Part shown: in pieces, positions 1 to 7,476 of the stretch
How the letters are laid out: each line of letters opens with the position of its first letter
Numbering within the stretch: position 1 is the first letter of the stretch
From: Paenibacillus sp. FSL A5-0031
Lineage (GTDB): Bacteria > Bacillota > Bacilli > Paenibacillales > Paenibacillaceae
Assembly: GCF_001956295.1 (NCBI RefSeq)
Contig: NZ_MRTD01000004.1
Location: 124,001-188,000 of the forward strand
Reading direction: 5' to 3'
DNA: 64,000 nucleotides
The notes under the pieces: generated by a model
Told to the model about the DNA's origin: nothing
Database searches by the model: none
The model's input: only the letters and a program-made list of their open reading frames with translations
Translations under genes and position numbers: made by a program

Positions 1-216
1 AACGGCACCAATGTTCAAATCTGGGATTACGCGAACTCAGATAACCTGCATTGGAAGATCATCGACACAGGGAGCGGTTATTTCAAGCTTATCCACTCAC
101 TCAGCAATAGAGCGCTGGATGTCGCTGCTTCTGGCACAGCCAACGGATCAAACGTTCAAATCTGGGATGATCTCGGAAACGGCGCCCAAAGATGGAAGCT
201 TGTTCGCGTTAGCTGA
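1..216 (+). CDS. C-terminal end of a ricin-type beta-trefoil lectin protein (5' truncated by window edge)
   Basis: Reading frame 1 is open from base 1 to a TGA at 214-216 and has no start in the window, so this is the last 71 residues of a larger protein. It contains two copies of the ricin-B/QxW signature: N-G-T-N-V-Q-I-W-D and, about 45 residues later, N-G-S-N-V-Q-I-W-D followed by Q-R-W-K-L. Such trefoil domains bind carbohydrate and in Bacillales usually sit at the C-terminus of secreted glycoside hydrolases. The catalytic part lies outside the window, so the enzyme type cannot be given. Confidence 0.85.
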   Translation, partial: NGTNVQIWDYANSDNLHWKIIDTGSGYFKLIHSLSNRALDVAASGTANGSNVQIWDDLGNGAQRWKLVRVS

Positions 217-444
217 TGAGGCAACCCCTGTTTGTTTTATTAGCATAAAAAAGAATTCAATACATGGGTTGGTTGGCCTAGAAGGTAAAAAGCTTATCGG
301 ACATTTCATCACCGTATTAACACATCGTTTCTTTTGTGCTCTTTCCGGCAACAACTAGTCTAAAATAGGTCACCTTTCTATCCACGAAGCGTTTGGAAGT
401 GGAGTCCTATCTAATTGTGTAATATGAAGGATTGCATAAAAAGT

Positions 445-552
445 AAGCCATGAAGTAAATACTCATCTCGCAAAAGCTGCCTAAACCATTCTAGAGAGGA
501 GTATTTATTCATGGCTTCATTTCAGGTTACACTAAGTTTAGGTCACCAATGA
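445..552. other. Imperfect inverted repeat plus 13-residue start-like ORF (possible mobile-element remnant)
   Basis: Bases 445-464 and 499-518 form a 20-bp inverted repeat with two mismatches. The right arm overlaps a GAGAGGAG ribosome-binding-like sequence and an ATG at 511 that opens only 13 codons (MASFQVTLSLGHQ) before TGA at 550. That N-terminal string is reminiscent of transposase N-termini, so this may be a decayed insertion-sequence fragment. No further transposase sequence follows in any frame. Confidence 0.25.
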
Positions 553-645
553 TGCATCCCAGAGCTGTTTATCGAAGAGTCTCGGGACGTAGGCGTAACA
601 GTTATAGATGGGGTTTCACACATAAGCATGGACTTCGCACCTTTT

Positions 646-1170
646 TAAAAATTGATCTAGAAAATAGCCTTATTTTCGCTCATCACCCACGATAACGCTC
701 AATATGAGCCAATTCAGCAAAAATAAGACTAAAATATAGTCTTATTTTTATCAAACGTACCCTTCTCACCAAAATAGAGCTAGAAAATAGTCTTATTTTC
801 GCTCTTCACCTTCGATCTAGCACGTTAGGAGCCTATTCAGCAAATATAAGGCTAAAATATAGTCCTATTTTCATCAAACATTCCCTTTTTACCAAAATAG
901 ATCTAGAAAATAGTCTTATTTTCTCTCATCACCCACGAAGAAGCTCAATAGGAGCCAATTCAGCAAATATAAGGCTAAAATATAGTCCTATTTCATCAAA
1001 CATTCCCTTTTTACCAAAATAGATCTAGAAAATAGTCTTATTTTCTCTCATCACCCTCGATGATGCTCAATAGGAGTCAATCCAGCAAAAATAAGACTAA
1101 AATATAGTCCTGTTTTCATCAAACGTGCCCTTCTCACCAAAATAGAGCTAGAAAATAGGCTTATTTCAGC
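646..1170. repeat. Tandem hairpin-repeat array 1 (period 122-123 bp, about 4.2 copies)
   Basis: The core (A/G)ATAGA(T/G)CTAGAAAATAG recurs with its GATCTAG/GAGCTAG at 654, 777, 900, 1022 and 1145, giving steps of 123, 123, 122 and 123 bp. Midway in each unit is a second element, AATAAGACTA-AAATA-TAGTCTTATT (717-745 region), a perfect 10-bp stem, or a variant of it at about 840, 963 and 1085. Each unit therefore carries two hairpins about 60 bp apart, joined by conserved linkers ending in TCACC or TTACC. It has no long conserved reading frame. A related array lies at 59045-59900. Confidence 0.9.
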
Positions 1171-1211
1171 TCCTCTTAGTCAAGTAAAATCACTGCTTTA
1201 AATAAAGCAAT

Positions 1212-1256
1212 GGCAGTCTCAAAAGCAGATAAACTGCTTTTGAGACTGCCTCTTTT
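1212..1256. terminator. Strong stem-loop, probable (bidirectional) terminator
   Basis: Perfect 17-bp stem 1212-1228 / 1234-1250 with a 5-nt ATAAA loop, followed on the plus strand by TCTTTTTGTT. It lies 106 bp beyond the stop of the minus-strand SDR gene and could end its transcript, although the T-run is better on the plus strand. Confidence 0.65.
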
Positions 1257-1355
1257 TGTTAAACAAATATACTCCATACGGCGCTGGCTCACTACGAGAT
1301 CTGCTCCAACTCCTCCGCCCTATGCCATTACACTCGCTCTACATCGCCCGTCAAA

Positions 1356-2108
1356 CTACTCCTCATAAATCATTTTTCTCGTCATACCGCCATCAATTGT
1401 GATGTGGGTTCCGGTTACAAAATCATTTTGAGGGTCTGTTAGATACAAACATGCCCGTGCAATATCCTCCGGTTTACCTACCCGCTTAGACGGATGCTGC
1501 TCATGATCCACTGGGCGCAGCTTGCTGTAATCACCCGTTTCGATCCAACCTGGACATATTGCGTTAACCGTAATATGATCTGGGCCGAGCGATACCGCCA
1601 TCGCGTGGGTTAGCGAGAGAATCCCACCTTTGGATGCCGCATAGGCTTCTGAATTCGGTTCTGACATCATTGCTCTCGTAGAAGAAATGTTTACGATAGC
1701 TCCGCCGCCGGTTGTCCGCATCAACTTGGCAGCCTCACGCGTACAGACAAACGTCCCGCGCAGGTTCGTATTCACAACGCTGTCCCATTCATCAATGGAT
1801 AGGTCGTATGGCGACTTCCATATGCCAAACCCCGCATTGTTTATGACGATGTCTAATCTCCCGACAATCATTTCCAAATCACGCAGCATTTTAATAATGT
1901 CATCAGGTTTGCTCATATCGGCAGAAAGGGATAAAGAATCATAACCTGCCTCTTGCAGCAGCAAGCCGGTCTGCTCCAGTCCTTCTTCGTTTTTATCCAC
2001 TAATACAGGCAGTGCTCCTTGTTCCGCATAAGCTAGTGCAAGCGCTCGTCCAATACCAGCTCCAGCGCCTGTTATGAGTACAACCTTATCTTCGTGTGCT
2101 GCTTTCAT
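1356..2108 (-). CDS. SDR-family NAD(P)-dependent oxidoreductase
   Basis: A 250-residue classical short-chain dehydrogenase/reductase. Visible motifs in order: cofactor-binding TGAGAGIG near residue 14, NNAG near residue 90, the catalytic Ser in IVNISS and the Tyr-x-x-x-Lys pair in EAYAASKGG near residue 155, and the PG motif in the substrate loop (AICPGW). Length is typical of the family. The ATG at 2108 is preceded by AAGGAGG at good spacing. The substrate cannot be told from sequence; enzymes of this kind act on sugar alcohols, 3-oxoacyl groups or steroids. It appears monocistronic, ending toward the stem-loop at 1212-1250. Confidence 0.9.
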   Translation of the reverse strand: MKAAHEDKVVLITGAGAGIGRALALAYAEQGALPVLVDKNEEGLEQTGLLLQEAGYDSLSLSADMSKPDDIIKMLRDLEMIVGRLDIVINNAGFGIWKSPYDLSIDEWDSVVNTNLRGTFVCTREAAKLMRTTGGGAIVNISSTRAMMSEPNSEAYAASKGGILSLTHAMAVSLGPDHITVNAICPGWIETGDYSKLRPVDHEQHPSKRVGKPEDIARACLYLTDPQNDFVTGTHITIDGGMTRKMIYEE

Positions 2109-2270
2109 TTTGAATGCCTCCTTAGCGTGCCCTTTTACCTAAAGAGTTTAAAGCAATTCGAAGCAAAATGAAAATCCCATCCGCTCGCCCTCCATGAAGA
2201 GGACAAATACATCAGTATCACGAAATAATAGGCAACAGAACGATGGCACAATTAATAATAAATTTGAAAA

Positions 2271-2954
2271 ATGGAGCTGATCACCCTGAACACCAGAGCT
2301 ATCTTTTTCGATTTATTTGAAACGTTGATAACTGAATTTACGGATGGCAAGCGCACCATCAATAGATCCACGGACGATGCTGCACTTCTCGGCATGAATC
2401 ATGGCGATTTCAAGAAAGAATGGCGCAAACGTCAAGAAGCAAGAATGACCGGACAATATGTTAACTTCATTGAAGTGATGAGAGACATTTTGGAGAAGCA
2501 GAATTTGCCTTACAACGAACAAGTGGTGGAGCAATTGTATCGAACAAGAATCGATGAAAAGCAGGCTCCATTTTTAACAATTCAGCCAGCTGTTCTTGCC
2601 ATGCTGAAAGAGCTGCAAAGCAAGCACATAAAAATAGGGCTTATTAGCAATTGTACAGAAGAAGAAATTCGCCAGTGGCAAGCTAGCCAGCTTGCTCCCT
2701 ACTTTGATGATGCCCTCTTCTCGTATGAAGTTGGCTTAGCCAAACCAGACATTCGTATATATCAATTAGCCTGTGAGAGGTTAGGCGTATTGCCCGAAAA
2801 TGTAGTATTTGTAGGCGATGGAGGATCTAATGAGCTAGATGGCGCATACAACGCTGGCTTAAAAGTTTTTCATGCTTTTTGGTTTAATACCTACATAACA
2901 AGCCCCTACACGAAGCTGCTCCATCCTGATCATTTAATAGCTCATTTGCCATAA
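2271..2954 (+). CDS. HAD-superfamily (subfamily IA) hydrolase
   Basis: 227-residue haloacid-dehalogenase-type phosphatase. Motif I is FFDLFETL with the nucleophilic Asp (about residue 14), motif II is GLISNCT (about 126), motif III Lys is in LAKPD (about 161) and motif IV is VFVGDGGSNELDG (about 183). The all-helical cap lies between motifs I and II, as in subfamily IA. The substrate is unknown. The ATG at 2271 has no clear ribosome binding site; GGAG at 2273-2276 instead sits about 10 bases before a CTG codon (2286), so the real start is uncertain by a few residues. It is single, divergent from the SDR gene. Confidence 0.82.
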   Translation: MELITLNTRAIFFDLFETLITEFTDGKRTINRSTDDAALLGMNHGDFKKEWRKRQEARMTGQYVNFIEVMRDILEKQNLPYNEQVVEQLYRTRIDEKQAPFLTIQPAVLAMLKELQSKHIKIGLISNCTEEEIRQWQASQLAPYFDDALFSYEVGLAKPDIRIYQLACERLGVLPENVVFVGDGGSNELDGAYNAGLKVFHAFWFNTYITSPYTKLLHPDHLIAHLP

Positions 2955-3158
2955 TAAAATAGAAGCAAAAAGATACTTTGACGATTCACAGCCGCTGCTC
3001 TGAGTTTATTATCATCTAATCGTATGGATAAATGGTTACTGTGGAAGTTGTGGACAAAACGTGTCAAATAATCTGAAAATTTAATTAATATTGTAAAAAC
3101 AGCTTGAACACCCCTTGTCAATTTTCTCAAAAGCGAATATGATAAAAGCAATCAAAGG

Positions 3159-3207
3159 TTGTGAATCTTTTCACACTGTATAGTATATTGTGAATTAATT
3201 CACGTTG
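3159..3207 (+). promoter_or_regulatory. Two Rex-box-like operators in the nox promoter region
   Basis: TGTGAA-TCTT-TTCACA (3160-3175) and TTGTGAATTAATTCACGTT (core palindrome GTGAATTAATTCAC, 3190-3203) both match the Gram-positive Rex consensus TTGTGAANNNNTTCACAA. They are about 30 bp apart (centre to centre), roughly three helical turns, and flank the AT-rich sequence TATAGTATATT (3179-3189), a likely -10 region. Rex senses NADH/NAD+, and the gene downstream is an NADH oxidase, a known type of Rex target. Confidence 0.8.
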
Positions 3208-3263
3208 TAAGGGCGGCTGCCATAGCAGACTACCCTCTACACATCCCATAGGAGGCGTTTTTT

Positions 3264-4598
3264 ATGACGATGAACATTGCTGTTATTGGCTGTACACATG
3301 CAGGAACGGCTGCAATTAAACAAATGGCTGCACTTTACCCGGAGGCCAACATTACCGTTTATGAACGGAATGACAATATCTCGTTTCTATCGTGCGGCAT
3401 CGCACTGCATGTTGGCGGTGTAGTAAAAAATGCTGAGCAGTTATTTTATGCTTCGCCCGAGCAGCTTGCTGAGCTTGGCGTGAAGACGCATATGCGACAT
3501 GATGTGCTTGCAGTAGATACGGATGCCAAACAAATTGAGGTCCGCAATCTTGTAACTGGCGACGAATTTACTGAAAGCTATGATAAGCTCGTCGTTACAA
3601 CAGGCTCGTGGCCGATTATTCCGCAAATGGACGGCATCGCGCTTGAAAATATCGTTCTTTGCAAAAACTACAACCATTCGAAAGAAATCATCGAGAAAGC
3701 AAAAACAGCGAACCGCATTGCAGTTATCGGAGCTGGCTACATCGGTATTGAACTCGTAGAAGCATTTGAACAGCTTGGCAAACAAGTAACCTTAATCGAC
3801 AATATGGAACGCATTTTATATAAATACTTGGATCGTGAATTTACAGATGTTACAGAGCAGGCGTTGATTGATAAAGGGATAACGATCGCAACTGGTCAGA
3901 CGGTTACTTCGTTCAAGGGCAGCGAGGGACATGTAACGACGGTCATCACGACAGCTGGCGAATATGAAGCGGATCTCGTCGTACTATGCATCGGCTTCCG
4001 TCCTAACACTGAACTGCTGAAAGGCCAAGTAGATATGCTTCCTAACGGCGCGATTATTGTGGATGATTATATGAGAACGAGCAAATCGGATGTATTTGCT
4101 GCTGGCGACAGCTGCGCCATTCACTATAATCCAACAGGGCAAAACGCCTATATTCCTTTAGCCACAAACGCTGTCCGCATGGGAACGCTCGTTGCCAAAA
4201 ACCTGATGAAACCAACGGTCAGATATCTCGGAACACAAGGCACGTCGGGCATTAAAATTTACGATTATAACATTGCATCGACTGGTTTAACGGAAACAGG
4301 CGCGCTTGCTGCGGGAATGAATGTGAAAAATGTCACAATCATTGATAGCTACCGTCTTGAATTTATGCCTACCTTTGAGCAAGTGACTTTAAAGGTCGTA
4401 TATGAAGCGGATAGCGGCAGAATCGTTGGCGCACAGGTGTTATCGAAGGTTGATCTTACCCAGTCGATTAATACGTTGTCGGTTTGCATCCAGAACGGAA
4501 TGACAATGGAGGAATTAAGCTACGTCGATTTCTTCTTCCAGCCGCATTACAACAAGCCATGGAACATGCTTAACCAAGCTGGTTTGCAAGCTGTATAA
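3264..4598 (+). CDS. nox: FAD-dependent NADH oxidase / CoA-disulfide reductase family protein
   Basis: 444-residue flavoprotein of the NADH oxidase/NADH peroxidase/CoA-disulfide reductase family. The N-terminus has an FAD-binding GCTHAG motif; the redox-active single Cys lies in ISFLSCGIALHVGG (about residue 44). A second dinucleotide fold (IAVIGAGYIGIE, about 152) binds NADH, and VFAAGDSCA (about 280) is the FAD-binding GD motif. The C-terminal dimerisation domain follows. Length matches Nox (about 450). Water-forming NADH oxidase is the likeliest role, regenerating NAD+ and removing oxygen, which fits the Rex-like operators upstream. AGGAGG at 3250-3255 supports the ATG. A CoA-disulfide reductase activity cannot be excluded. 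Confidence 0.85.
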   Translation: MTMNIAVIGCTHAGTAAIKQMAALYPEANITVYERNDNISFLSCGIALHVGGVVKNAEQLFYASPEQLAELGVKTHMRHDVLAVDTDAKQIEVRNLVTGDEFTESYDKLVVTTGSWPIIPQMDGIALENIVLCKNYNHSKEIIEKAKTANRIAVIGAGYIGIELVEAFEQLGKQVTLIDNMERILYKYLDREFTDVTEQALIDKGITIATGQTVTSFKGSEGHVTTVITTAGEYEADLVVLCIGFRPNTELLKGQVDMLPNGAIIVDDYMRTSKSDVFAAGDSCAIHYNPTGQNAYIPLATNAVRMGTLVAKNLMKPTVRYLGTQGTSGIKIYDYNIASTGLTETGALAAGMNVKNVTIIDSYRLEFMPTFEQVTLKVVYEADSGRIVGAQVLSKVDLTQSINTLSVCIQNGMTMEELSYVDFFFQPHYNKPWNMLNQAGLQAV

Positions 4599-4604
4599 TT
4601 TTAT

Positions 4605-4647
4605 AAAAGCTGCAAGGATGGCACTCTGCCATCCTTGCAGCTTTTTT
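4605..4647. terminator. Bidirectional rho-independent terminator after nox
   Basis: Stem of about 18 bp (AAAGCTGCAAGGATGGCA paired with its complement) around a CTC loop at 4624-4626, followed by CTTTTTTATT. The A-rich left flank gives a T-run on the minus strand, so it can also serve the convergent GH43 gene. Confidence 0.9.
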
Positions 4648-4695
4648 ATTAAAATAACAAAAGCCGCCCTTATACAGGCGGCTCTTGCCTATTCA

Positions 4696-5664
4696 CTACA
4701 AATTATCAGCCGGCGGCTTCCCGAAATGAGGGGTCCCATCGACGTTCCACGTAAATACCTTGGCGCGGGCGTGACGATTGGGATCAAATAACGGATCACC
4801 TTCAATGTCCTTGTAGCTGCGAGCATGATAGATCAAAATATCCTGTTCCCCATCCTCAGACACGGTGAAGCTGTTGTGCCCTGGCCCATACTGACTATTT
4901 TCCGGGCAGCTTGTAAACACTGGCGACTGCGTCTTCACCCATGATCGCGGATCGAGCAAGTCGCTCGTATCGTCAGCTGTCAATAAACCCATTGCATAGT
5001 TATGATTGGTGGCGCTGCCGGAGTAGGTCATAAATATTTTCCCTCCCCGCTTCAGGACAGCCGCTCCCTCATTTACCATGAAACCAATGACTTCCCAGTC
5101 GAGCTCCGGCTTCGTAATCAATACCTGCTTGCTCTTCAACGTCCAAGGATTGCTCATCGAAGCGATATACAAATTTGTATTGCCTTGAATGGCTGGGTCT
5201 TGCTGCGCCCATACTAAATATTGCTCGTCATTATGCAGGAAGCTTGTCGCATCAAGCGAGAAAGAATCCCAATCCGTAATGATCTGGCCCCTCTCCGTCC
5301 ACTCGCCCTCAAGCGGGTTAGCCGAATCATTTTCAATAACATACATGCGATGCCTGAATGGCGCATCTGCCCTTGCGGCAGCGAAATATACATACCATTT
5401 TCCAGCGATAAAATGCAGCTCAGGTGCCCAAATATTGTGGCTCATTGGACCCGAATCGTGTTTTTTCCATACCACAACCTGCTCAGCAGCAGTAAGTCCT
5501 TCCAGCGTTTGTGCTCTTCGCAGCTCAATCCGATCATACTCCGGCACGGAGCCTGTGAAATAATAATACCCGTCTGTGTGCTTCACAACCCACGGATCTG
5601 CTCGTTGCTCGATTAACGGATTTCGCAGCTGCTTCTGCGACTGTTCAGATGCTTGTGTGCTCAT
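4696..5664 (-). CDS. Glycoside hydrolase family 43 protein (arabinosidase/xylosidase type)
   Basis: 322 residues from the preferred start. The N-terminal NPLIEQRADPWVVKHTDGYYYFTGS is the typical GH43 first blade, with the catalytic-base Asp in RADPWV. HNIWAPELHFI carries the conserved WAPE segment, and later blades include NEGAAVLKRGGKIFMTYSG (acid Glu candidate) and GPGHNSFTVSEDGE (the GPGHN signature). Such five-bladed propellers release arabinose or xylose from plant glycans. There is no signal peptide, so it probably acts in the cytoplasm on imported oligosaccharides. The ATG at 5664 has GGAGG upstream; a longer ORF to 5715 has no ribosome binding site. It is divergent from the ArsR-type regulator. 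Confidence 0.87.
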   Translation of the reverse strand: MSTQASEQSQKQLRNPLIEQRADPWVVKHTDGYYYFTGSVPEYDRIELRRAQTLEGLTAAEQVVVWKKHDSGPMSHNIWAPELHFIAGKWYVYFAAARADAPFRHRMYVIENDSANPLEGEWTERGQIITDWDSFSLDATSFLHNDEQYLVWAQQDPAIQGNTNLYIASMSNPWTLKSKQVLITKPELDWEVIGFMVNEGAAVLKRGGKIFMTYSGSATNHNYAMGLLTADDTSDLLDPRSWVKTQSPVFTSCPENSQYGPGHNSFTVSEDGEQDILIYHARSYKDIEGDPLFDPNRHARAKVFTWNVDGTPHFGKPPADNL

Positions 5665-5898
5665 GTTTCTCTCAGTCCTCCAGCTAATATTTCTATTTTT
5701 ATAAAATAACTTCATCGATTCATTACTATAAATACGAAGGGTTCCAGCGGTCTAAATATAAATTGTCAACGTTTCTCTTTGCATATAAAATAGATAAGAT
5801 ATATCAGAATAACATTTTCATTAACGAATTCGACTTCATATTTTCAATCACCAGCTGTAAGGCAAATCCAATGTTAAAAAATTGAGCGGAGTGAACGT

Positions 5899-6813
5899 AT
5901 GAAAATTGATATTTCAGATACTCATTTACCCATCTATGAAGCATTAGCCAGCGATGTAAGGCTTAAAATCATACAACTGCTTGCTCTGCAGGAGATGAAC
6001 ATCAAGGATCTCGCACAAGCGCTCGAGCTGAGCAGCCCCATTATGACGATGCATGTGAAGAAGCTCGAAAAAGCTGGTTTAATCAGCTCCGAGATGGTTT
6101 CCAGCAGCGGCGGGACCAAAAAAATGTGCAAACTTATCACGGATAGCATTGAGATAGATTTCCCGTCAACACGGCGCCCAGCGCTTCGCACTTATCATGA
6201 ATCCATCATTTCCATCGGTCACTACACCGACTTTGAAGTGGAGCCTACCTGCGGCCTCGCTACGACTGCTAAAGTCATTGGCATGTTCGATGAGCCGCGT
6301 TTTTTTCTCGATCCTGATCGTATCAATGCCAGAATCCTTTGGTTTAGCAGCGGCTTTATTGAATACAAAACAGCCAATTTTCTATTGAAAAGCGAGAAGC
6401 CTACTGAGCTCGAAATATCGTTTGAAATTTCCTCCGAGGCTCCTTTTGCTAATGACAATTGGCCTTCGGATATTTCCTTTTACTTAAATGACACCAAAAT
6501 CGGCCTATGGACGAGTCCTGGCGACTTCGGCGGTAAACGAGGAAAGTATACCCCCGATTGGTGGTGGGATGAAATTAATCAATATGGCCTGTTGAAGGTG
6601 CTGAAGATTACGCAAGCCGGAACCTTCATCGACGGTCAGCAAATTTCCGATGTTACCCTTGATGATGTCAGCATATTAAGCAAGCAATGGAAATTTCGCA
6701 TAGCTGTCGAGAAGGACGCCGAAAATGTCGGCGGCGTTACGTTATTCGGCTCTGGATTTGGCAATTACAATCAAGACATCGTCTTTAAGCTTTATTATGA
6801 AAGGAACGAATAA
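5899..6813 (+). CDS. ArsR-type winged-helix regulator with a large C-terminal domain
   Basis: 304 residues. Residues 1-80 form an ArsR-like winged helix-turn-helix (SDVRLKIIQLLALQEMNIKDLAQALELSSPIMTMHVKKLEKAGLI). The rest, about 220 residues, is rich in beta strands and Trp/Gly (PDWWWDEINQYG; FGSGFGNYNQD), has no metal-binding Cys, and is far longer than ordinary ArsR repressors (about 100 residues). It may bind a sugar ligand; this is inference from its position divergent from GH43 and next to a sugar-uptake operon. GGAGTG precedes the ATG. It ends at a convergent stem-loop (6812-6841). Confidence 0.78.
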   Translation: MKIDISDTHLPIYEALASDVRLKIIQLLALQEMNIKDLAQALELSSPIMTMHVKKLEKAGLISSEMVSSSGGTKKMCKLITDSIEIDFPSTRRPALRTYHESIISIGHYTDFEVEPTCGLATTAKVIGMFDEPRFFLDPDRINARILWFSSGFIEYKTANFLLKSEKPTELEISFEISSEAPFANDNWPSDISFYLNDTKIGLWTSPGDFGGKRGKYTPDWWWDEINQYGLLKVLKITQAGTFIDGQQISDVTLDDVSILSKQWKFRIAVEKDAENVGGVTLFGSGFGNYNQDIVFKLYYERNE

Positions 6814-6853
6814 GAGCTAGCGGCGCGAGCTGCTAGCTCTTCATCCCCTTTTT
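6812..6853. terminator. Stem-loop between convergent genes
   Basis: Perfect 10-bp stem AAGAGCTAGC (6812-6821) / GCTAGCTCTT (6832-6841) followed by CATCCCCTTTTT. It lies between the convergent ArsR-type gene and the arabinofuranosidase remnant and probably ends both transcripts. The T-run is interrupted. Confidence 0.5.
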
Positions 6854-7322
6854 ACGGTAAATTTTTCAGCCTAAAGATTGTAATGGATTGTTGCCCAAGC
6901 TCAAGCTTAAATTTGTTAGACAACCCATCGACAGCCTGCTCCTTAGGCAGCACGGCCGCTGGCATCGCAAACGAATTCTCCACAACCATATCCGCTTGGA
7001 GCGACAGCTTCGTTCCATGCGGGGCTATCGTTTCCCCCTTTATTTCAATAGACGCATTCACTGTATAGTCATTGGCATTTACGATTTTCAGAATGATCTC
7101 ATCTGTTTTCTCATCTCTGCCCGCTATGAAATAGAACGGCTCCTCACCTTGTTTACCGCCGCGTCCCGCCTCGTACGATTCGCCGCTGCGCATGCTAATT
7201 GAAGCAGGCAGTACCGAGCTCGCAACATGATGGCTGAACATTTGCTGCAAATTAACTGGAAAAACTCCTGCTAATATAGTGCCATCAGGGGCGTTATTCT
7301 CACTTAGAAGGAATTTCTCCCG
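6852..7322 (-). pseudogene. 3' remnant of a GH51-type alpha-L-arabinofuranosidase gene
   Basis: The frame encodes about 130 residues matching the C-terminal beta-sandwich of GH51 arabinofuranosidases: QQMFSHHVASSVLP, then FYFIAGRDEKTDEIILKIVNAND (strand-rich), and the terminal ...KFKLELGQQSITIFRLK. The whole TIM barrel with its catalytic Glu pair (about 350 residues) is missing. Upstream the frame runs into short hairpin repeats and stops at 7323-7325. The only starts are a TTG at 7250 or internal ATGs, without a good ribosome binding site. It is the last, broken member of the sugar-uptake operon, suggesting that the operon once carried its own arabinofuranosidase. A small functional domain protein is unlikely. 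Confidence 0.7.
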
Positions 7323-7445
7323 TTAATTCCTATTATTTAAGCCAAAAGAGGCTTCCATAGTTAAATTAACGGGACAATTTCCTGTTGTTTCTCACTTATC
7401 CCGGCATTTCAGAAAATTAGCTGGAGAAATTCCAGTTAGTTTCAC
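7251..7445. repeat. Cluster of short hairpin repeats between remnant and permease gene
   Basis: Variants of TTAgCTGGAgAAAtTCCaGTTAg appear at 7251-7275, about 7305-7330, 7364-7390 and 7415-7442. The last copy folds as TTAGCTGGA-GAAAT-TCCAGTTAG. TTCTCACTTA occurs beside two copies (7297-7306, 7389-7398). The first copy overlaps the 5' part of the arabinofuranosidase remnant, so the cluster may mark the breakpoint of the deletion. Confidence 0.6.
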
Positions 7446-7476
7446 TTGGATGCTGGATGTTAGATGGTGTCTCCTA

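Larger units (their letters stand above)
217..1355. other. Long intergenic region without a credible gene
   Basis: About 1.14 kb between the lectin gene and the SDR gene. I find no ORF with both a ribosome binding site and recognisable protein sequence. It holds an imperfect 20-bp inverted repeat (445-464 with 499-518), a tandem hairpin-repeat array (646-1170) and a strong stem-loop (1212-1250). The first 220 bases show nothing I can assign. Confidence 0.7.

Noticed and set aside
11..358. 115-codon plus-strand ORF over the lectin gene end
   Set aside because: It is a frame-shifted shadow of the lectin fragment; the QxW motifs are in frame 1.
2942..3151. 69-codon minus-strand ORF overlapping the HAD gene end
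   Set aside because: Hydrophobic/basic low-complexity composition, no ribosome binding site; it covers the nox upstream region.
5764..5777. cre-like TGTCAACGTTTCTC upstream of the GH43 gene
   Set aside because: Only about 10 of 14 consensus positions match, too weak to call.
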